The notes below the pieces were generated by a model. It saw only the letters and a list, made by a program, of their open reading frames with translations. It was not told where the DNA came from and searched no databases. Position numbers and translations under genes: made by a program. Positions 16,590 to 25,478 of a stretch of 64,000 nucleotides of DNA are shown one piece after another; the first letter of the stretch is position 1; each line of letters opens with the position of its first letter. Source of the DNA: Cyanobium sp. CZS25K (GTDB taxonomy: Bacteria; Cyanobacteriota; Cyanobacteriia; PCC-6307; Cyanobiaceae); contig JAUCZB010000016.1 of assembly GCA_030373325.1 (NCBI GenBank), forward strand, positions 1 to 64,000. Direction: 5' to 3'.

Positions 16590-17171
16590 ATGGCCGGTTC
16601 CCTCGCCCAGCGGCTTGACCGCAGCCTCTCCCGCCTCAAGGGCGTGGCCGTGCTGCCGTTGCTGATCCTGGCGGTGCCCTGGGCCCAGGAGATCATCGAC
16701 CAGCTCGTCTTCGGTGGCCGCTGGAACCTGCCCATGGTGCCGGGGGGCCCCTTCCTCGGCGTTCTCACCGCCCCCTTCAGCCACGGCGGCTTCGGCCACC
16801 TGATCGGCAACAGCCTCTGGTTCCTGCCCCTCTCCTGGCTGGTGCTGGCCAAGAGCCGGGGTGACTACCTGGCCGTGTGGCTCGGGGTCTACGCGACGGC
16901 CATTCCCGTCTGGCTCTTCTGGCATCAGGCCAGCCACGGTCTTTCCGGGGTGATCTACGGGCTGCTGGGGTACCTTCTGCTGATCGGCTGGCTGGAACGC
17001 CATCCGCTCTCGATCCTGTTGTCCCTCACAGCCCTGTTCGCCTACGGAGGGGCCCTGCCCAGCCTGCTGCCCTTTTTGAGCCCGCCGGGGGTGAGCTGGA
17101 TCGGCCACGCTTCCGGCTTTGCCGGCGGTGTGCTGGCGGCCCTGGCGATCTACCGCGAAAAGAGCAGCTAG
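16590..17171 (+). CDS. Rhomboid-family intramembrane serine protease
   Basis: A 193-residue multi-pass protein. Key rhomboid features are the loop-helix motif FSHGGFGHLIGNSLWF, the catalytic serine in ASHGLSGVIYGLLGY (GxSG context) and the catalytic His in WIGHASGFAGG. It should cleave membrane proteins within the bilayer; no substrate can be named. It is 12 bases upstream of the CPBP protease fusion, so two intramembrane proteases may be co-expressed. Confidence 0.88.
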   Translation: MAGSLAQRLDRSLSRLKGVAVLPLLILAVPWAQEIIDQLVFGGRWNLPMVPGGPFLGVLTAPFSHGGFGHLIGNSLWFLPLSWLVLAKSRGDYLAVWLGVYATAIPVWLFWHQASHGLSGVIYGLLGYLLLIGWLERHPLSILLSLTALFAYGGALPSLLPFLSPPGVSWIGHASGFAGGVLAALAIYREKSS

Positions 17172-17183
17172 CGGCCCCATCCC

Positions 17184-19568
17184 ATGTTTCCGCCACACCA
17201 AGAGCCGAGGCGCGGTCCCCTCGACCGCCCTCGCTGGCTTGCCCTGCTGGTGGCCCTGGCCGTCACCGCACTGCTGATCCTGCCCCTGGCCCCTGCGGCC
17301 CAGGCCCCACCGGGGCGCACTCCGGCCACCAGCTACGACCTCGCCTGGCAGGCACCCTTCAATCGTCCGGACCACTACCCACTGGAGCGACGCCCGGATC
17401 CCGCCCTGTACCGACCCCATGGCGACTGGTTCGGCCGACTGATCCTGCCCACCGCCCCAGCGATGGGCCGTGGCAGCGAAGACTGGGTCTGGCTGGAGGT
17501 GGAGCAGGCCCCGGCCGGCCGCGAGGACCTGATCGGCCGTCGCCTGCGCCTGGGCTGGCAGGACGACCCGATGCTGCGTGCCCTGGTCGGCAAGGTGAGC
17601 ACGCCGGTGCGGCTGGGCTCCGAGGCCCGCCTGGCGGCGCAGCAGGCCAATGTGGTGCCCACCCGTCTCGACGGTCGCGACAACGTGGGACCGCTGCAGT
17701 CCCTGGCCGGGGCCCGACCCCACGACGACATCACCGTGAGGCTCGAGGAGGTGCGACTCGAGCAGGAGGACGGGGAACCCGTGCTTCGCATCGGTCGCCC
17801 CCCCCTGCAGAGCACGGGCCGCTGGGTGGCTCTGGTGCAGCTGCTCTCCCGCGATCCTGCCGATCCGGAACGGTTCCTGGTGCAGCACTACGACAGGCGC
17901 CAGGCGAGCTTCAGCGGAGCGATCGAGACCGTGCGGCTGCCCCGCCAGCCTGCCGATCGCCATGGCCGGCGCCTGTTCGAGCCGGAGGGACTGCTGCAGA
18001 CGCCGGTGGGCAGCGACGGCTGGTACCTCTACGGCGCCCCCGATGCCGCGGGCACCTTCACCGTCCAGGCCCTGGAACCGCGCCGCCTCACCGCCCTGGA
18101 GCCCGACCGTGTCCTGCGGGGCACCGCCGCCGGCCTCCATGAGATCAGCCGGATCAACTGGAGTGACAGGCAGACCCGGCGGGGCCGCTTCAGCCGGGTG
18201 GCCCTGGTTCCAGGCGATGGGCAGGAGCCATGGCAACCCGGCGACCGGTCGCTGGTGATCCACAACTTCGGCGGCATCGGCGGCCCCGCCGGGGAGGCGA
18301 TCAGCGGCTTCACCGTGACGGGGCATTTCGCCTTCGGGGCGGCCCGGGTGGTCGTCGATCCCTTCACGGGGGAGCCCCGCTTCGATCTGCGCTACCACCA
18401 GATCTACGCCAACAACCCCAACGGCATCGTTGCCGGCAGCCAGGACTGGAGCGCCTACACCGGCAACCTGCAGCGGGGCTGGCTGGGCACACGGCCGATT
18501 TCGGACGTGCTGGTGCGCACCGACCCGCTGCTCCTGGAGGAACTGGCGATCCAGGCGGAGGTGCTGATGGCCCGCTACCGCAGCGGCGACGGTGGCGGGG
18601 TCTCGCTGGTAACGCCGGCCATCTCCTGCGTGCAGGATTCCAGCCAGGCCCTCTGGATCGCCATCGACCAGCTGCGCCGGCGGCGTCGGGAGCTGGATGG
18701 CCGCGAACTGCCGAAGCTGGCCTCCCTGGCCCAGTCCCTCGACGCCCTGCTGACCCCCTTCGGCATGGTCCGCGACGACTGGCGCCACAACGCCTCGCTC
18801 CTGGGAACCCCAGGCGACGGGCCGGACCGCTTCAAAGCCAGCCGAAGCCTGTGGGAAGGGCTGTTGAGCTGGCGATCCATGCTCCCCCGCCGTGGTCACG
18901 ACGAGATGGCCCGGGTGTTCCTGCGCCACGGTGATCCCCTGCAGATCCTGCGCACCAACCAACTGCCCGGCGCCAACCAGCGCCTGGCCCCGCTGGCACC
19001 GACCCAGCTGCTGGGCCAGCTGCCCGTGGTGGGGCTGACGCTGCCCCGCCTGATGGATGCCGTCTTCACCCCTCTCACCGGCAGCGGGCTGGCCCTGAGT
19101 GCCCTGCTGCTGGGGGTCTATGCCGCCGTCGCCCTGCCATTGGGGCGGGCCTCCGGCTTCCTGCCGGCCCAGCGACCAAGGGTGCGGCACCTGGCGTTGC
19201 TGCGCCAGGCCCTGGCCCTGCTGCTGATGCCCTCCCTGTTCGAGGAAGTCCTGTTCCGGGCCGCCCTGCTGCCCCACCCCCTGGAAGGGGTGAACGGGTG
19301 GAGCAACGCGGCCTGGGGGGCCCTGAGCGTGGGACTTTTCGTCGCCTGGCATCCCGTCGCCGGTCGGCTCTGGTACCCCCAGGGTCGCCGGCTCTTCGAC
19401 GACGGGCGATTCCTGCTCCTGACCAGCCTGCTGGGGGTGACCTGCGTGATCGCTTATCAGGCCACCGGGTCCATCTGGTCACCGGTGCTGATCCACTGGC
19501 TGGTGGTGGTGGTCTGGCTGGAGCTGCTGGGGGGCCGCTGGCGGCTGGCCCAGGGGACTCAGGGGTAG
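17184..19568 (+). CDS. Large N-terminal domain fused to a CPBP (CAAX-type) intramembrane protease
   Basis: A 794-residue protein. After an N-terminal hydrophobic segment (LALLVALAVTALLILPLA), residues of about 45-600 form a soluble region with no family I can name. The last 170 residues are membrane-embedded and carry the CPBP motifs: SLFEEVLFRAALLP (Glu-Glu and Arg) and the His in LFVAWHPVAG. Canonical CPBP proteases are about 200-300 residues, so the N-terminal extension is a substantial fusion. It overlaps ppk2 tail-to-tail by ten bases. Confidence 0.8.
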   Translation: MFPPHQEPRRGPLDRPRWLALLVALAVTALLILPLAPAAQAPPGRTPATSYDLAWQAPFNRPDHYPLERRPDPALYRPHGDWFGRLILPTAPAMGRGSEDWVWLEVEQAPAGREDLIGRRLRLGWQDDPMLRALVGKVSTPVRLGSEARLAAQQANVVPTRLDGRDNVGPLQSLAGARPHDDITVRLEEVRLEQEDGEPVLRIGRPPLQSTGRWVALVQLLSRDPADPERFLVQHYDRRQASFSGAIETVRLPRQPADRHGRRLFEPEGLLQTPVGSDGWYLYGAPDAAGTFTVQALEPRRLTALEPDRVLRGTAAGLHEISRINWSDRQTRRGRFSRVALVPGDGQEPWQPGDRSLVIHNFGGIGGPAGEAISGFTVTGHFAFGAARVVVDPFTGEPRFDLRYHQIYANNPNGIVAGSQDWSAYTGNLQRGWLGTRPISDVLVRTDPLLLEELAIQAEVLMARYRSGDGGGVSLVTPAISCVQDSSQALWIAIDQLRRRRRELDGRELPKLASLAQSLDALLTPFGMVRDDWRHNASLLGTPGDGPDRFKASRSLWEGLLSWRSMLPRRGHDEMARVFLRHGDPLQILRTNQLPGANQRLAPLAPTQLLGQLPVVGLTLPRLMDAVFTPLTGSGLALSALLLGVYAAVALPLGRASGFLPAQRPRVRHLALLRQALALLLMPSLFEEVLFRAALLPHPLEGVNGWSNAAWGALSVGLFVAWHPVAGRLWYPQGRRLFDDGRFLLLTSLLGVTCVIAYQATGSIWSPVLIHWLVVVVWLELLGGRWRLAQGTQG

Positions 19569-20491
19569 GCGTTGGGCACGAAGAACTGCTCGTTCATGGG
19601 GGGGCGCTGGTAGTCACCGCCGCTCTTGCGGGGGGGCAATTCGATCGCATCCGGCGTCATGTCCTCGTAGGGGACCTTGCTGAGCAGGTGGCGGATGCAG
19701 TTGAGCCGGGCCCGACGCTTGTCGTTGGCTTCGACGGTGAACCAGGGAGCTTCAGGGATGTTGGTATGGGCGAACATCTCGTCCTTGGCCCGGGAGAACT
19801 CCACCCAGCGATCGCGGGACTCCAGATCCATGGGGCTGAGCTTCCAGCGCCGGGCCGGATCCTCCAGGCGGGAGCGGAAACGGGCCTCCTGCTCGTCGTC
19901 GCTCACGGAGAACCAGTACTTGATCAGGGTGATGCCGCTGCGAACCAGCATGCGCTCGAATTCTGGACAGGACAGCATGAACTCATCCACCTGCTCAGGG
20001 CTGCAGAAGCCCATCACCTTCTCGACGCCAGCCCGGTTGTACCAGCTGCGATCGAACAGGACGATCTCCCCGGCCGAGGGGAAATTCTCCACATAACGCT
20101 GGAAGTACCACTGGGTCTTCTGCTGATCGGAGGGCGTGCCCAAAGCCACCACGTTGCAGCCCCGTGGGTTGAGGGGCTCGGTGATGCGCTTGATGGTGCC
20201 GCCCTTGCCGGCGGCATCACGGCCTTCAAACAGCAGGATCATGCGGTAGCCCACATGCTTGACCCAGTACTGCATCTTCACCAGCTCCACCTGCAGCCGG
20301 ACCAGTTCCTTTTCGTAGAACTTGCGCTCCAGCTTGGCGGCTCGTGTATCCGAAGGGTTGACGAGGTCGTCGGAGAAGGGGGAGGGCCGGTAGAAGTCCG
20401 TCTCACTGATCCCCGAAGGAGCATGGCCGCTGCCGGACTTCTTGCCTGACTTGGTCTTGCCCTTGGGAGCGCTTTTGTCCTTTTTACCCAT
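19559..20491 (-). CDS. ppk2: Polyphosphate kinase 2
   Basis: A 310-residue one-domain PPK2. It shows Walker A (EGRDAAGKGGTIKR), the lid and Walker B region (GEIVLFDRSWYNRAG) and the family motif YWFSVSDDEQEARF. PPK2 enzymes transfer phosphate between polyphosphate and nucleotides. A Lys/Ser-rich N-terminal tail (KDKSAPKGKTKSGKKSG) precedes the core. ATG 20491 is preferred over 20569 because the upstream residues are Cys-rich and unlike the family. The 272 bases upstream hold no gene I can support. Confidence 0.9.
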   Translation of the reverse strand: MGKKDKSAPKGKTKSGKKSGSGHAPSGISETDFYRPSPFSDDLVNPSDTRAAKLERKFYEKELVRLQVELVKMQYWVKHVGYRMILLFEGRDAAGKGGTIKRITEPLNPRGCNVVALGTPSDQQKTQWYFQRYVENFPSAGEIVLFDRSWYNRAGVEKVMGFCSPEQVDEFMLSCPEFERMLVRSGITLIKYWFSVSDDEQEARFRSRLEDPARRWKLSPMDLESRDRWVEFSRAKDEMFAHTNIPEAPWFTVEANDKRRARLNCIRHLLSKVPYEDMTPDAIELPPRKSGGDYQRPPMNEQFFVPNAYP

Positions 20492-20763
20492 GCGGCAGCG
20501 TGATGAAAGCTTCTTCAGGCTTAGCCCATCCACATGACAACAACGGCAACAATGAACACCCGCCGACAAAGTGGGAGATTCCCTTAAGAATGGTCGCCAT
20601 GGACCATCCTTTCACGAAAACGCTGGCCGTTGATAGCCAGTCATCGTGGCCAACTCTGAGGACGGATGCTCCTGACGGAGAGGTGAACGTTCGTTGGGTT
20701 CAACCGGAGCCCCCGGTCCCCCTAAAGCTCTCCAGAAGCCGGGAGGGGCGAGCAGAGGGAGCC

Positions 20764-20922
20764 TCAGGCGATGACGCCGGCCTCGGGGGCCCACTGGGCG
20801 ATGAGCTGCTCCAGCCGGACCATCCGGTAGCGGTTCAGCTCGTTGGGGAGATGGTCGTACTGCTCCTTGAGGGCGCGGAGCTGCTCCAGGAGAGCGTTCA
20901 TCACGGGATGGTCTTCGGACAT
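20764..20922 (-). CDS. Predicted 52-residue protein
   Basis: A short frame from ATG 20922 to TGA 20764. It encodes a helical, charged protein containing NALLEQLRALKEQYDHLPNE and then YRMVRLEQLIAQWAPEAG, with a clear heptad-like pattern. No family is recognised. The frame uses codons like neighbouring real genes and is free of low-complexity runs. Confidence 0.5.
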   Translation of the reverse strand: MSEDHPVMNALLEQLRALKEQYDHLPNELNRYRMVRLEQLIAQWAPEAGVIA

Positions 20923-21119
20923 AGCTGACGGGGTTTCGTTGCCAAAATCTTAACCGAATTGGAAGAAGGTGCTGCGCTCTGCAGCGTTCGGGTCAGCGAA
21001 CCCCCATGGCCGGGCTGCCGCGGCTCCGAGCGGCAATGTCCCCGGATGGGGGGCGCAGGATGGCCGCCCATGAACGACAGTGGAGAGATCTCTGCGGGGC
21101 CTGCCCCGAAGGATGCCCG

Positions 21120-21398
21120 ATGACCGCCCGATCGCTTCCAGCGTCCCTGCCGAAGGTCACGATCCCGAAAGTCACCATCGGTGAACTGGAGGCCAATTAT
21201 TCGATGTACTGCAAGGCCCTGCGGCTGCTGGTCCGGGAAGGTCGGACCCTCAAGAAGATCCAGCGCACGGTCTGCTGGCACCGGCTCGAGCAGCTGCACC
21301 AGTGCCTGCCGAGCCAGTACAAGGATCCGGACTATCTCTTTCTGCTGCTGCGCCGCGAGACCAACCGCAAGGCGGCCGGTCTTCCCTGTCCTTCCTGA
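21120..21398 (+). CDS. DUF3136 family protein (copy 1)
   Basis: A 92-residue protein carrying the picocyanobacterial DUF3136 core: TIGELEANYSMYCKALRLL, then LKKIQRTVCWHRLEQLH and DPDYLFLLLRRE. The function of the family is not known. A second, more diverged copy is at 42970. ATG 21120 is used as start; a longer frame from 21006 has an unlikely N-terminus. Confidence 0.75.
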   Translation: MTARSLPASLPKVTIPKVTIGELEANYSMYCKALRLLVREGRTLKKIQRTVCWHRLEQLHQCLPSQYKDPDYLFLLLRRETNRKAAGLPCPS

Positions 21399-21471
21399 AG
21401 CCACCGCCCCGATCCCGTAGCAACCGTCACAGCCGTCCCGTCCGGGGGCCTTCAGGATCCCAAGGCGGATA

Positions 21472-21630
21472 TTGCTTCTAGGGTTCCGGTCCCCCATGGC
21501 TGGCACTGCCATTCCTGGCATTGCCGGCACCTGAGGGATGCCTGGTCCGAGAGAAGCGCACCCACCGGAGCTTGAGAACCCTGTTCTCACCGGTGTGTGG
21601 CACGGAGGGACAAAAGCCCGGGAGACCGCC
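21472..21630 (+). ncRNA. Guanidine-I (ykkC) riboswitch
   Basis: Three conserved blocks of the ykkC-type aptamer occur in order: CTAGGGTTCCG at 21478-21488, CTGGTCCGAGAG at 21542-21553, and ACGGAGGGACAAAAGCCC from 21602 followed by GGGAGA. The spacing between them accommodates the known stems. The aptamer binds guanidinium and switches on genes for guanidine use or export. It ends about 30 bases before gdmH. No intrinsic terminator is visible, so control may act on translation or through an unseen terminator. The outer ends of stem P1 are approximate. Confidence 0.92.
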
Positions 21631-21657
21631 CCATCCCCACCGTGCCCAGAGGTCCGA

Positions 21658-22872
21658 ATGAATGATCCGTCCAGCGGCAGCCAGGCCGATGCGTCCGAAG
21701 CCTTCGGCCGGGGCCGCCCCCCGGCCGGCACGGAAGGGGCCCGGGCCCTCGAGAAGGAGGCCGCCCTTCCCCTAACCGGCTGGCAACAGGAGGTCGACCA
21801 GGGCCATCGTTACGGCCTGGAGGCGGCAGAAAGCATCGTCGATCGGCGCATCTCCACCTTCTCCCGCGGGGAGCTGCCCCACTTCGCGGGCATCAACACC
21901 TTCATGAAGGCGCCCTACATCGAGGACGTAAACCGGGTGGGGGAATTCGACGTGGCGGTGGTGGGCGTCCCCCACGACAGCGGCACCACCTACCGCCCCG
22001 GCACCCGCTTCGGCCCCCAGGGGATCCGGCGCATCTCGGCCCTCTACACCCCTTACAACTACGAGATGGGGGTCGACCTGCGCGAGCAGATCACCCTCTG
22101 CGACGTGGGTGACATCTTCACCATCCCCGCCAACAACGAGAAGAGCTTCGATCAGATCTCCAAGGGCATCGCCCACGTGTTCGCCAGCGGGGCCTTCCCG
22201 ATCATCCTGGGCGGCGACCACTCGATCGGTTTCCCCACCGTCCGGGGCGTCTGCCGCCACCTCGGCGACAAGAAGGTGGGCATCATCCACTTCGATCGCC
22301 ACGTCGACACCCAGGAGACCGACCTGGACGAGCGCATGCACACCACGCCGTGGTTCCATGCGACCAACATGGCCAATGCCCCGGCCGAAAACCTGGTGCA
22401 GCTGGGCATCGGCGGCTGGCAGGTGCCGCGGGAAGGGGTGAAGGTCTGCCGCGAGCGGGGCACCAACGTGCTCACCGTCACCGACATCTGCGACATGGGC
22501 CTGGAGGCGGCGGCGGCCTACGCCATCGAGCGGGCCACCGACGGCACCGACTGCGTCTACATCTCCTTCGACATCGACTGCATCGATGCCGGCTTCGTGC
22601 CGGGCACCGGCTGGCCCGAGCCCGGCGGTCTGCTGCCCCGCGAAGCCCTCAAGCTGCTGGAGCTGATCGTCCGCAACGTTCCGGTCTGCGGCCTCGAAGT
22701 GGTGGAGGTCTCCCCCCCGTATGACGTCAGCGACATGACCTCCCTGATGGCCACCCGGGTCATCTGCGACACCATGGCTCACCTGGTGGTGAGCGGCCAG
22801 CTGCCCCGCAAGTCGGTGCCGGCCTGGCTCTCCAAGGACTGCAACATGCAGGTCGACCGCGCCTGGAGATAG
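21658..22872 (+). CDS. gdmH: Nickel-dependent guanidine hydrolase
   Basis: A 404-residue ureohydrolase-fold enzyme. Metal motifs are GGDHSIGFPTVRG, HFDRHVDTQE (the family's D-x-H-x-D) and SFDIDCIDAGFVPGTGWPEPGG. The DRHVD variant, the downstream HypA/HypB-like genes and the upstream guanidine riboswitch all point to guanidine hydrolase, which makes urea and ammonia from guanidine, rather than agmatinase. The start is ATG 21658: an upstream in-frame ATG at 21538 lies inside the riboswitch. It ends three bases before ghaA. Confidence 0.92.
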   Translation: MNDPSSGSQADASEAFGRGRPPAGTEGARALEKEAALPLTGWQQEVDQGHRYGLEAAESIVDRRISTFSRGELPHFAGINTFMKAPYIEDVNRVGEFDVAVVGVPHDSGTTYRPGTRFGPQGIRRISALYTPYNYEMGVDLREQITLCDVGDIFTIPANNEKSFDQISKGIAHVFASGAFPIILGGDHSIGFPTVRGVCRHLGDKKVGIIHFDRHVDTQETDLDERMHTTPWFHATNMANAPAENLVQLGIGGWQVPREGVKVCRERGTNVLTVTDICDMGLEAAAAYAIERATDGTDCVYISFDIDCIDAGFVPGTGWPEPGGLLPREALKLLELIVRNVPVCGLEVVEVSPPYDVSDMTSLMATRVICDTMAHLVVSGQLPRKSVPAWLSKDCNMQVDRAWR

Positions 22873-22875
22873 GCC

Positions 22876-23280
22876 ATGCATGAAGTCGACATGACGCGCT
22901 GCCTGCTGCTGTCCATGAACGAGTGGAAGCAGCAGCACGCTCCCCGGGTGCCGGCGGTGGATCGGGTCCATCTCGAGGTGGGCACCTTCACCTGCGTGGA
23001 ACCCGACCAGCTGGTGGTCACCTGGGCCGATGCCGTCAAGGGCAGCTGGCTCGACGGCGCCGAGCTGGTGATTGAGTCGGTGCCCCTGGTGGGGCGTTGC
23101 GTCCGTTGCCAGGCCACCTACAGCCCCGATCCCGCCGAGGGCTTCCGCTCCCCCTGCTGCCACCACCCGATGGAGGAGATCGTCAGCGGCCGCGAGCTGC
23201 GGATCCGCTCGGTCGCCTACGGGTTCGAGTCCGCCCCCTCACCGACCAACCCCGTGTCCCGTCCCACCGCCGCCCGCTGA
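22876..23280 (+). CDS. ghaA: HypA-like nickel chaperone for guanidine hydrolase
   Basis: A 134-residue HypA homologue. The nickel-binding N-terminus MHEVDM (Met1, His2, Glu3) and a zinc site built from CVRC and CCHHP are visible. Neighbouring gdmH indicates that it delivers nickel to guanidine hydrolase rather than to hydrogenase; no hydrogenase gene lies in the window. It is spaced six bases from the HypB-like gene. Confidence 0.88.
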   Translation: MHEVDMTRCLLLSMNEWKQQHAPRVPAVDRVHLEVGTFTCVEPDQLVVTWADAVKGSWLDGAELVIESVPLVGRCVRCQATYSPDPAEGFRSPCCHHPMEEIVSGRELRIRSVAYGFESAPSPTNPVSRPTAAR

Positions 23281-23286
23281 TCCGCC

Positions 23287-23988
23287 ATGCACATGCCCCT
23301 TGAAGACAGCCTCGGTATCAACCTGCTGGCGGCCAACCAGCACCGGGCCGAGCACAACCGCGAGCACTTCGACGCCTGGAACCTGCTCTGCCTCAACGTG
23401 ATGAGCAGCCCCGGCGCCGGCAAGACCTCCCTGCTGGAGCGCAGCCTCGCCGCCCTCGCCAGCCGCTGGGCCATGGCCGTGCTGGAAGGCGACATGACCA
23501 CCCTGCTCGATGCCGAGCGACTGGAGGCCGTGGGGATTCCGGTGGTGCCGATCACCACCGGCCGTGCCTGCCACCTGGATGCCGCCATGGTCAGCGGCGG
23601 CCTGAAGCTGCTCCGCCAGCGGCTCGATCCCGCCGGCCTCGACATCCTCTGGGTGGAGAACGTGGGCAACCTGGTCTGTCCCGCCGAATTCGCCATCGGT
23701 GAGCACCGCAAGGTGGCGCTCCTGAGCGTCACCGAGGGGGACGACAAGCCCCTCAAGTACCCGGTGATGTTCCGGGAGGCCGACTGCGTGCTGATCACCA
23801 AGGTGGATCTGCTGCCCCACCTGCCGGTGGATGTGGAGCGGATCGAGGCCCACATCCGCCAGGTGAACCCCCGCACCGCCGTGTTCCGCCTCTCCGCCAC
23901 CACCGGCGAGGGCTTCGAAGCCTGGCACGACTGGCTCGACGCCCAGCGCCAGGCCGTTCAGTCCTCCCCCGCCCTGTTGCACGCCTGA
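23287..23988 (+). CDS. ghaB: HypB-like GTPase for nickel insertion into guanidine hydrolase
   Basis: A 233-residue SIMIBI-class GTPase. It has the P-loop [13 protein letters not shown], the metal-binding region [10 protein letters not shown], and the G4-like [10 protein letters not shown]. It lacks the long His-rich N-terminus found in some hydrogenase HypB proteins. Together with the HypA-like protein it should load nickel into GdmH at the cost of GTP. Its stop overlaps the next start (TGATG). Confidence 0.88.
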   Translation: MHMPLEDSLGINLLAANQHRAEHNREHFDAWNLLCLNVMSSPGAGKTSLLERSLAALASRWAMAVLEGDMTTLLDAERLEAVGIPVVPITTGRACHLDAAMVSGGLKLLRQRLDPAGLDILWVENVGNLVCPAEFAIGEHRKVALLSVTEGDDKPLKYPVMFREADCVLITKVDLLPHLPVDVERIEAHIRQVNPRTAVFRLSATTGEGFEAWHDWLDAQRQAVQSSPALLHA

Positions 23989-25352
23989 TGAGTCACCAGC
24001 ATCCCGCCTCCGATGCCACCACGGCCCTGCAGGCCGACCTGCGCGCGAAGGGCGTCCGCTACGCCCTGGCGAGCTTCGTCGACCTGCACGGGGTGAGCAA
24101 GGCCAAGGCCGTTCCCCTCGAGCACCTCGGCCAGATGATGGCCGGCTCCGAGCTGTTCACAGGGGCGGCCCTCGACGGCGTTCCCCAGGAGGTGAGCGAC
24201 GACGAGGTGGCCGCGGTTCCCGATCCCGCCAGCGCCACCGTGCTCCCCTGGCAGCCGGAGGTGGCCTGGTTCGCCAGCGACCTGCACCTGCACGGCCGGC
24301 CCTTCGACGCCTGCAGCCGCCACATCCTCGGCCGGGTGCGCCAGGAGGCCGCCGCCATGGGCTTCCGCTTCAACCTCGGCATCGAGACCGAGTTCTTCGT
24401 GCTGAAGAAGGGGGCGGCGGGCGGCTGGGTCCCCTTCAGCGACCGGGACACCCTCGACAAACCCGCCTACGACGTGCGCGGCCTGCTCGACAACCTGCCC
24501 TGGCTGGACGAGTTGGTTCAGGCGATGAACGGCCTGGGCTGGGGGGTCTATTCCTTCGACCACGAGGACGGCCCCGGCCAGTTCGAGACCGACTTCGACT
24601 ACGCCGACGTCCTCACCATGGCCGACCGGCTCACCTTCTTCAAGCTGATGGCCAAGGAGATCGCCCATCGGCACGGTCTGCTGGCGACCTTCATGCCCAA
24701 ACCCTTCGGCGACCGCACCGGCAGCGGCGCCCACTTCAACATGTCCCTGGCGGACCTTCAGACCGGGGTGAACCTGTTCGCCACGCCCGAAGCGACCCCC
24801 GGGGAGGTCACCAAGCTGGCGGAGCACTTCATCGCCGGTGTGCTCCGCCACGCCCCCGCCATCTGTGCGGTGATCGCCCCGACGGTCAACAGCTACAAGC
24901 GGCTGGTGGCCCAGGGGAGCATGTCGGGGTTCACCTGGGCACCGGTGTTCGTCTGCTACGGCAACAACAACCGCACCAACATGCTGCGCATTCCCTCTCC
25001 CGGTGGTCGGGTGGAATGCCGGGCGGCCGACATCTCCTGCAACCCGTACCTGGGTGCGGCGCTGATGCTGGCCGCCGGCCTCGAAGGGATCCGCGAACAA
25101 CGCGATCCCGGCGCCCCCAACCTGGTGAATGCCTACACACTCAGCGCAGCGGAACGGGCCGAACGCGGCCTGAACATGCTGCCCCGAACCCTCGGGGAAG
25201 CGGTGGAGGCCTTCGCGGCGGATCCACTTGCTGAAAGCGTATTCGGTGATGCCATGTTCAACGCCTTTATCTCCTACAAACGTGAAGAGTGGGAGTCCTA
25301 CCACTCGGCGGTTTCCGAATGGGAACAGCATCGTTATCTGGAGTTTTTCTGA
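23988..25352 (+). CDS. Glutamine-synthetase-family ligase, GlnT-like (copy 1)
   Basis: A 454-residue GS-fold protein. It begins with SFVDLHGVSKAKAVPL, as in the GlnT-type group, and has the GS metal and catalytic segments LGIETEFFVL, FDHEDGPGQFE, GSGAHFNMSLAD and NSYKRLV, plus FVCYGNNNRTNMLRIP. Such enzymes ligate ammonia or an amine to glutamate. It lies inside the guanidine operon, translationally coupled to ghaB and ahead of the importer genes. It could capture released ammonia or glutamylate an amine substrate; the sequence does not decide. Confidence 0.85.
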   Translation: MSHQHPASDATTALQADLRAKGVRYALASFVDLHGVSKAKAVPLEHLGQMMAGSELFTGAALDGVPQEVSDDEVAAVPDPASATVLPWQPEVAWFASDLHLHGRPFDACSRHILGRVRQEAAAMGFRFNLGIETEFFVLKKGAAGGWVPFSDRDTLDKPAYDVRGLLDNLPWLDELVQAMNGLGWGVYSFDHEDGPGQFETDFDYADVLTMADRLTFFKLMAKEIAHRHGLLATFMPKPFGDRTGSGAHFNMSLADLQTGVNLFATPEATPGEVTKLAEHFIAGVLRHAPAICAVIAPTVNSYKRLVAQGSMSGFTWAPVFVCYGNNNRTNMLRIPSPGGRVECRAADISCNPYLGAALMLAAGLEGIREQRDPGAPNLVNAYTLSAAERAERGLNMLPRTLGEAVEAFAADPLAESVFGDAMFNAFISYKREEWESYHSAVSEWEQHRYLEFF

Positions 25353-25478
25353 GCCTCTCCATCGAGATCCCTTCACTCCAAAATCCCACGGAGCCGAGTC
25401 CGGCATCCATTCGGCAGCGCGCCAAAGACGCGACCTTCCCCATCTGCTCAGCCACCACTCCATTCCGCGATTCCTGTG

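Noticed and set aside
16380-19352. A 990-codon open frame on the minus strand
   Set aside because: It lies wholly opposite the rhomboid and CPBP genes, has Gln/Gly/His-rich composition typical of antisense frames in GC-rich DNA, and shows no domain.
21417-21430. GTA-N8-CAC as an NtcA site for the guanidine operon
   Set aside because: One mismatch and no -10 box at the expected distance; kept only as a remark.
23218-23232. A tRNA-like T-arm string (GGGTTCGAGTCC)
   Set aside because: It is inside the HypA-like coding region and no acceptor, D or anticodon arms can be folded around it.
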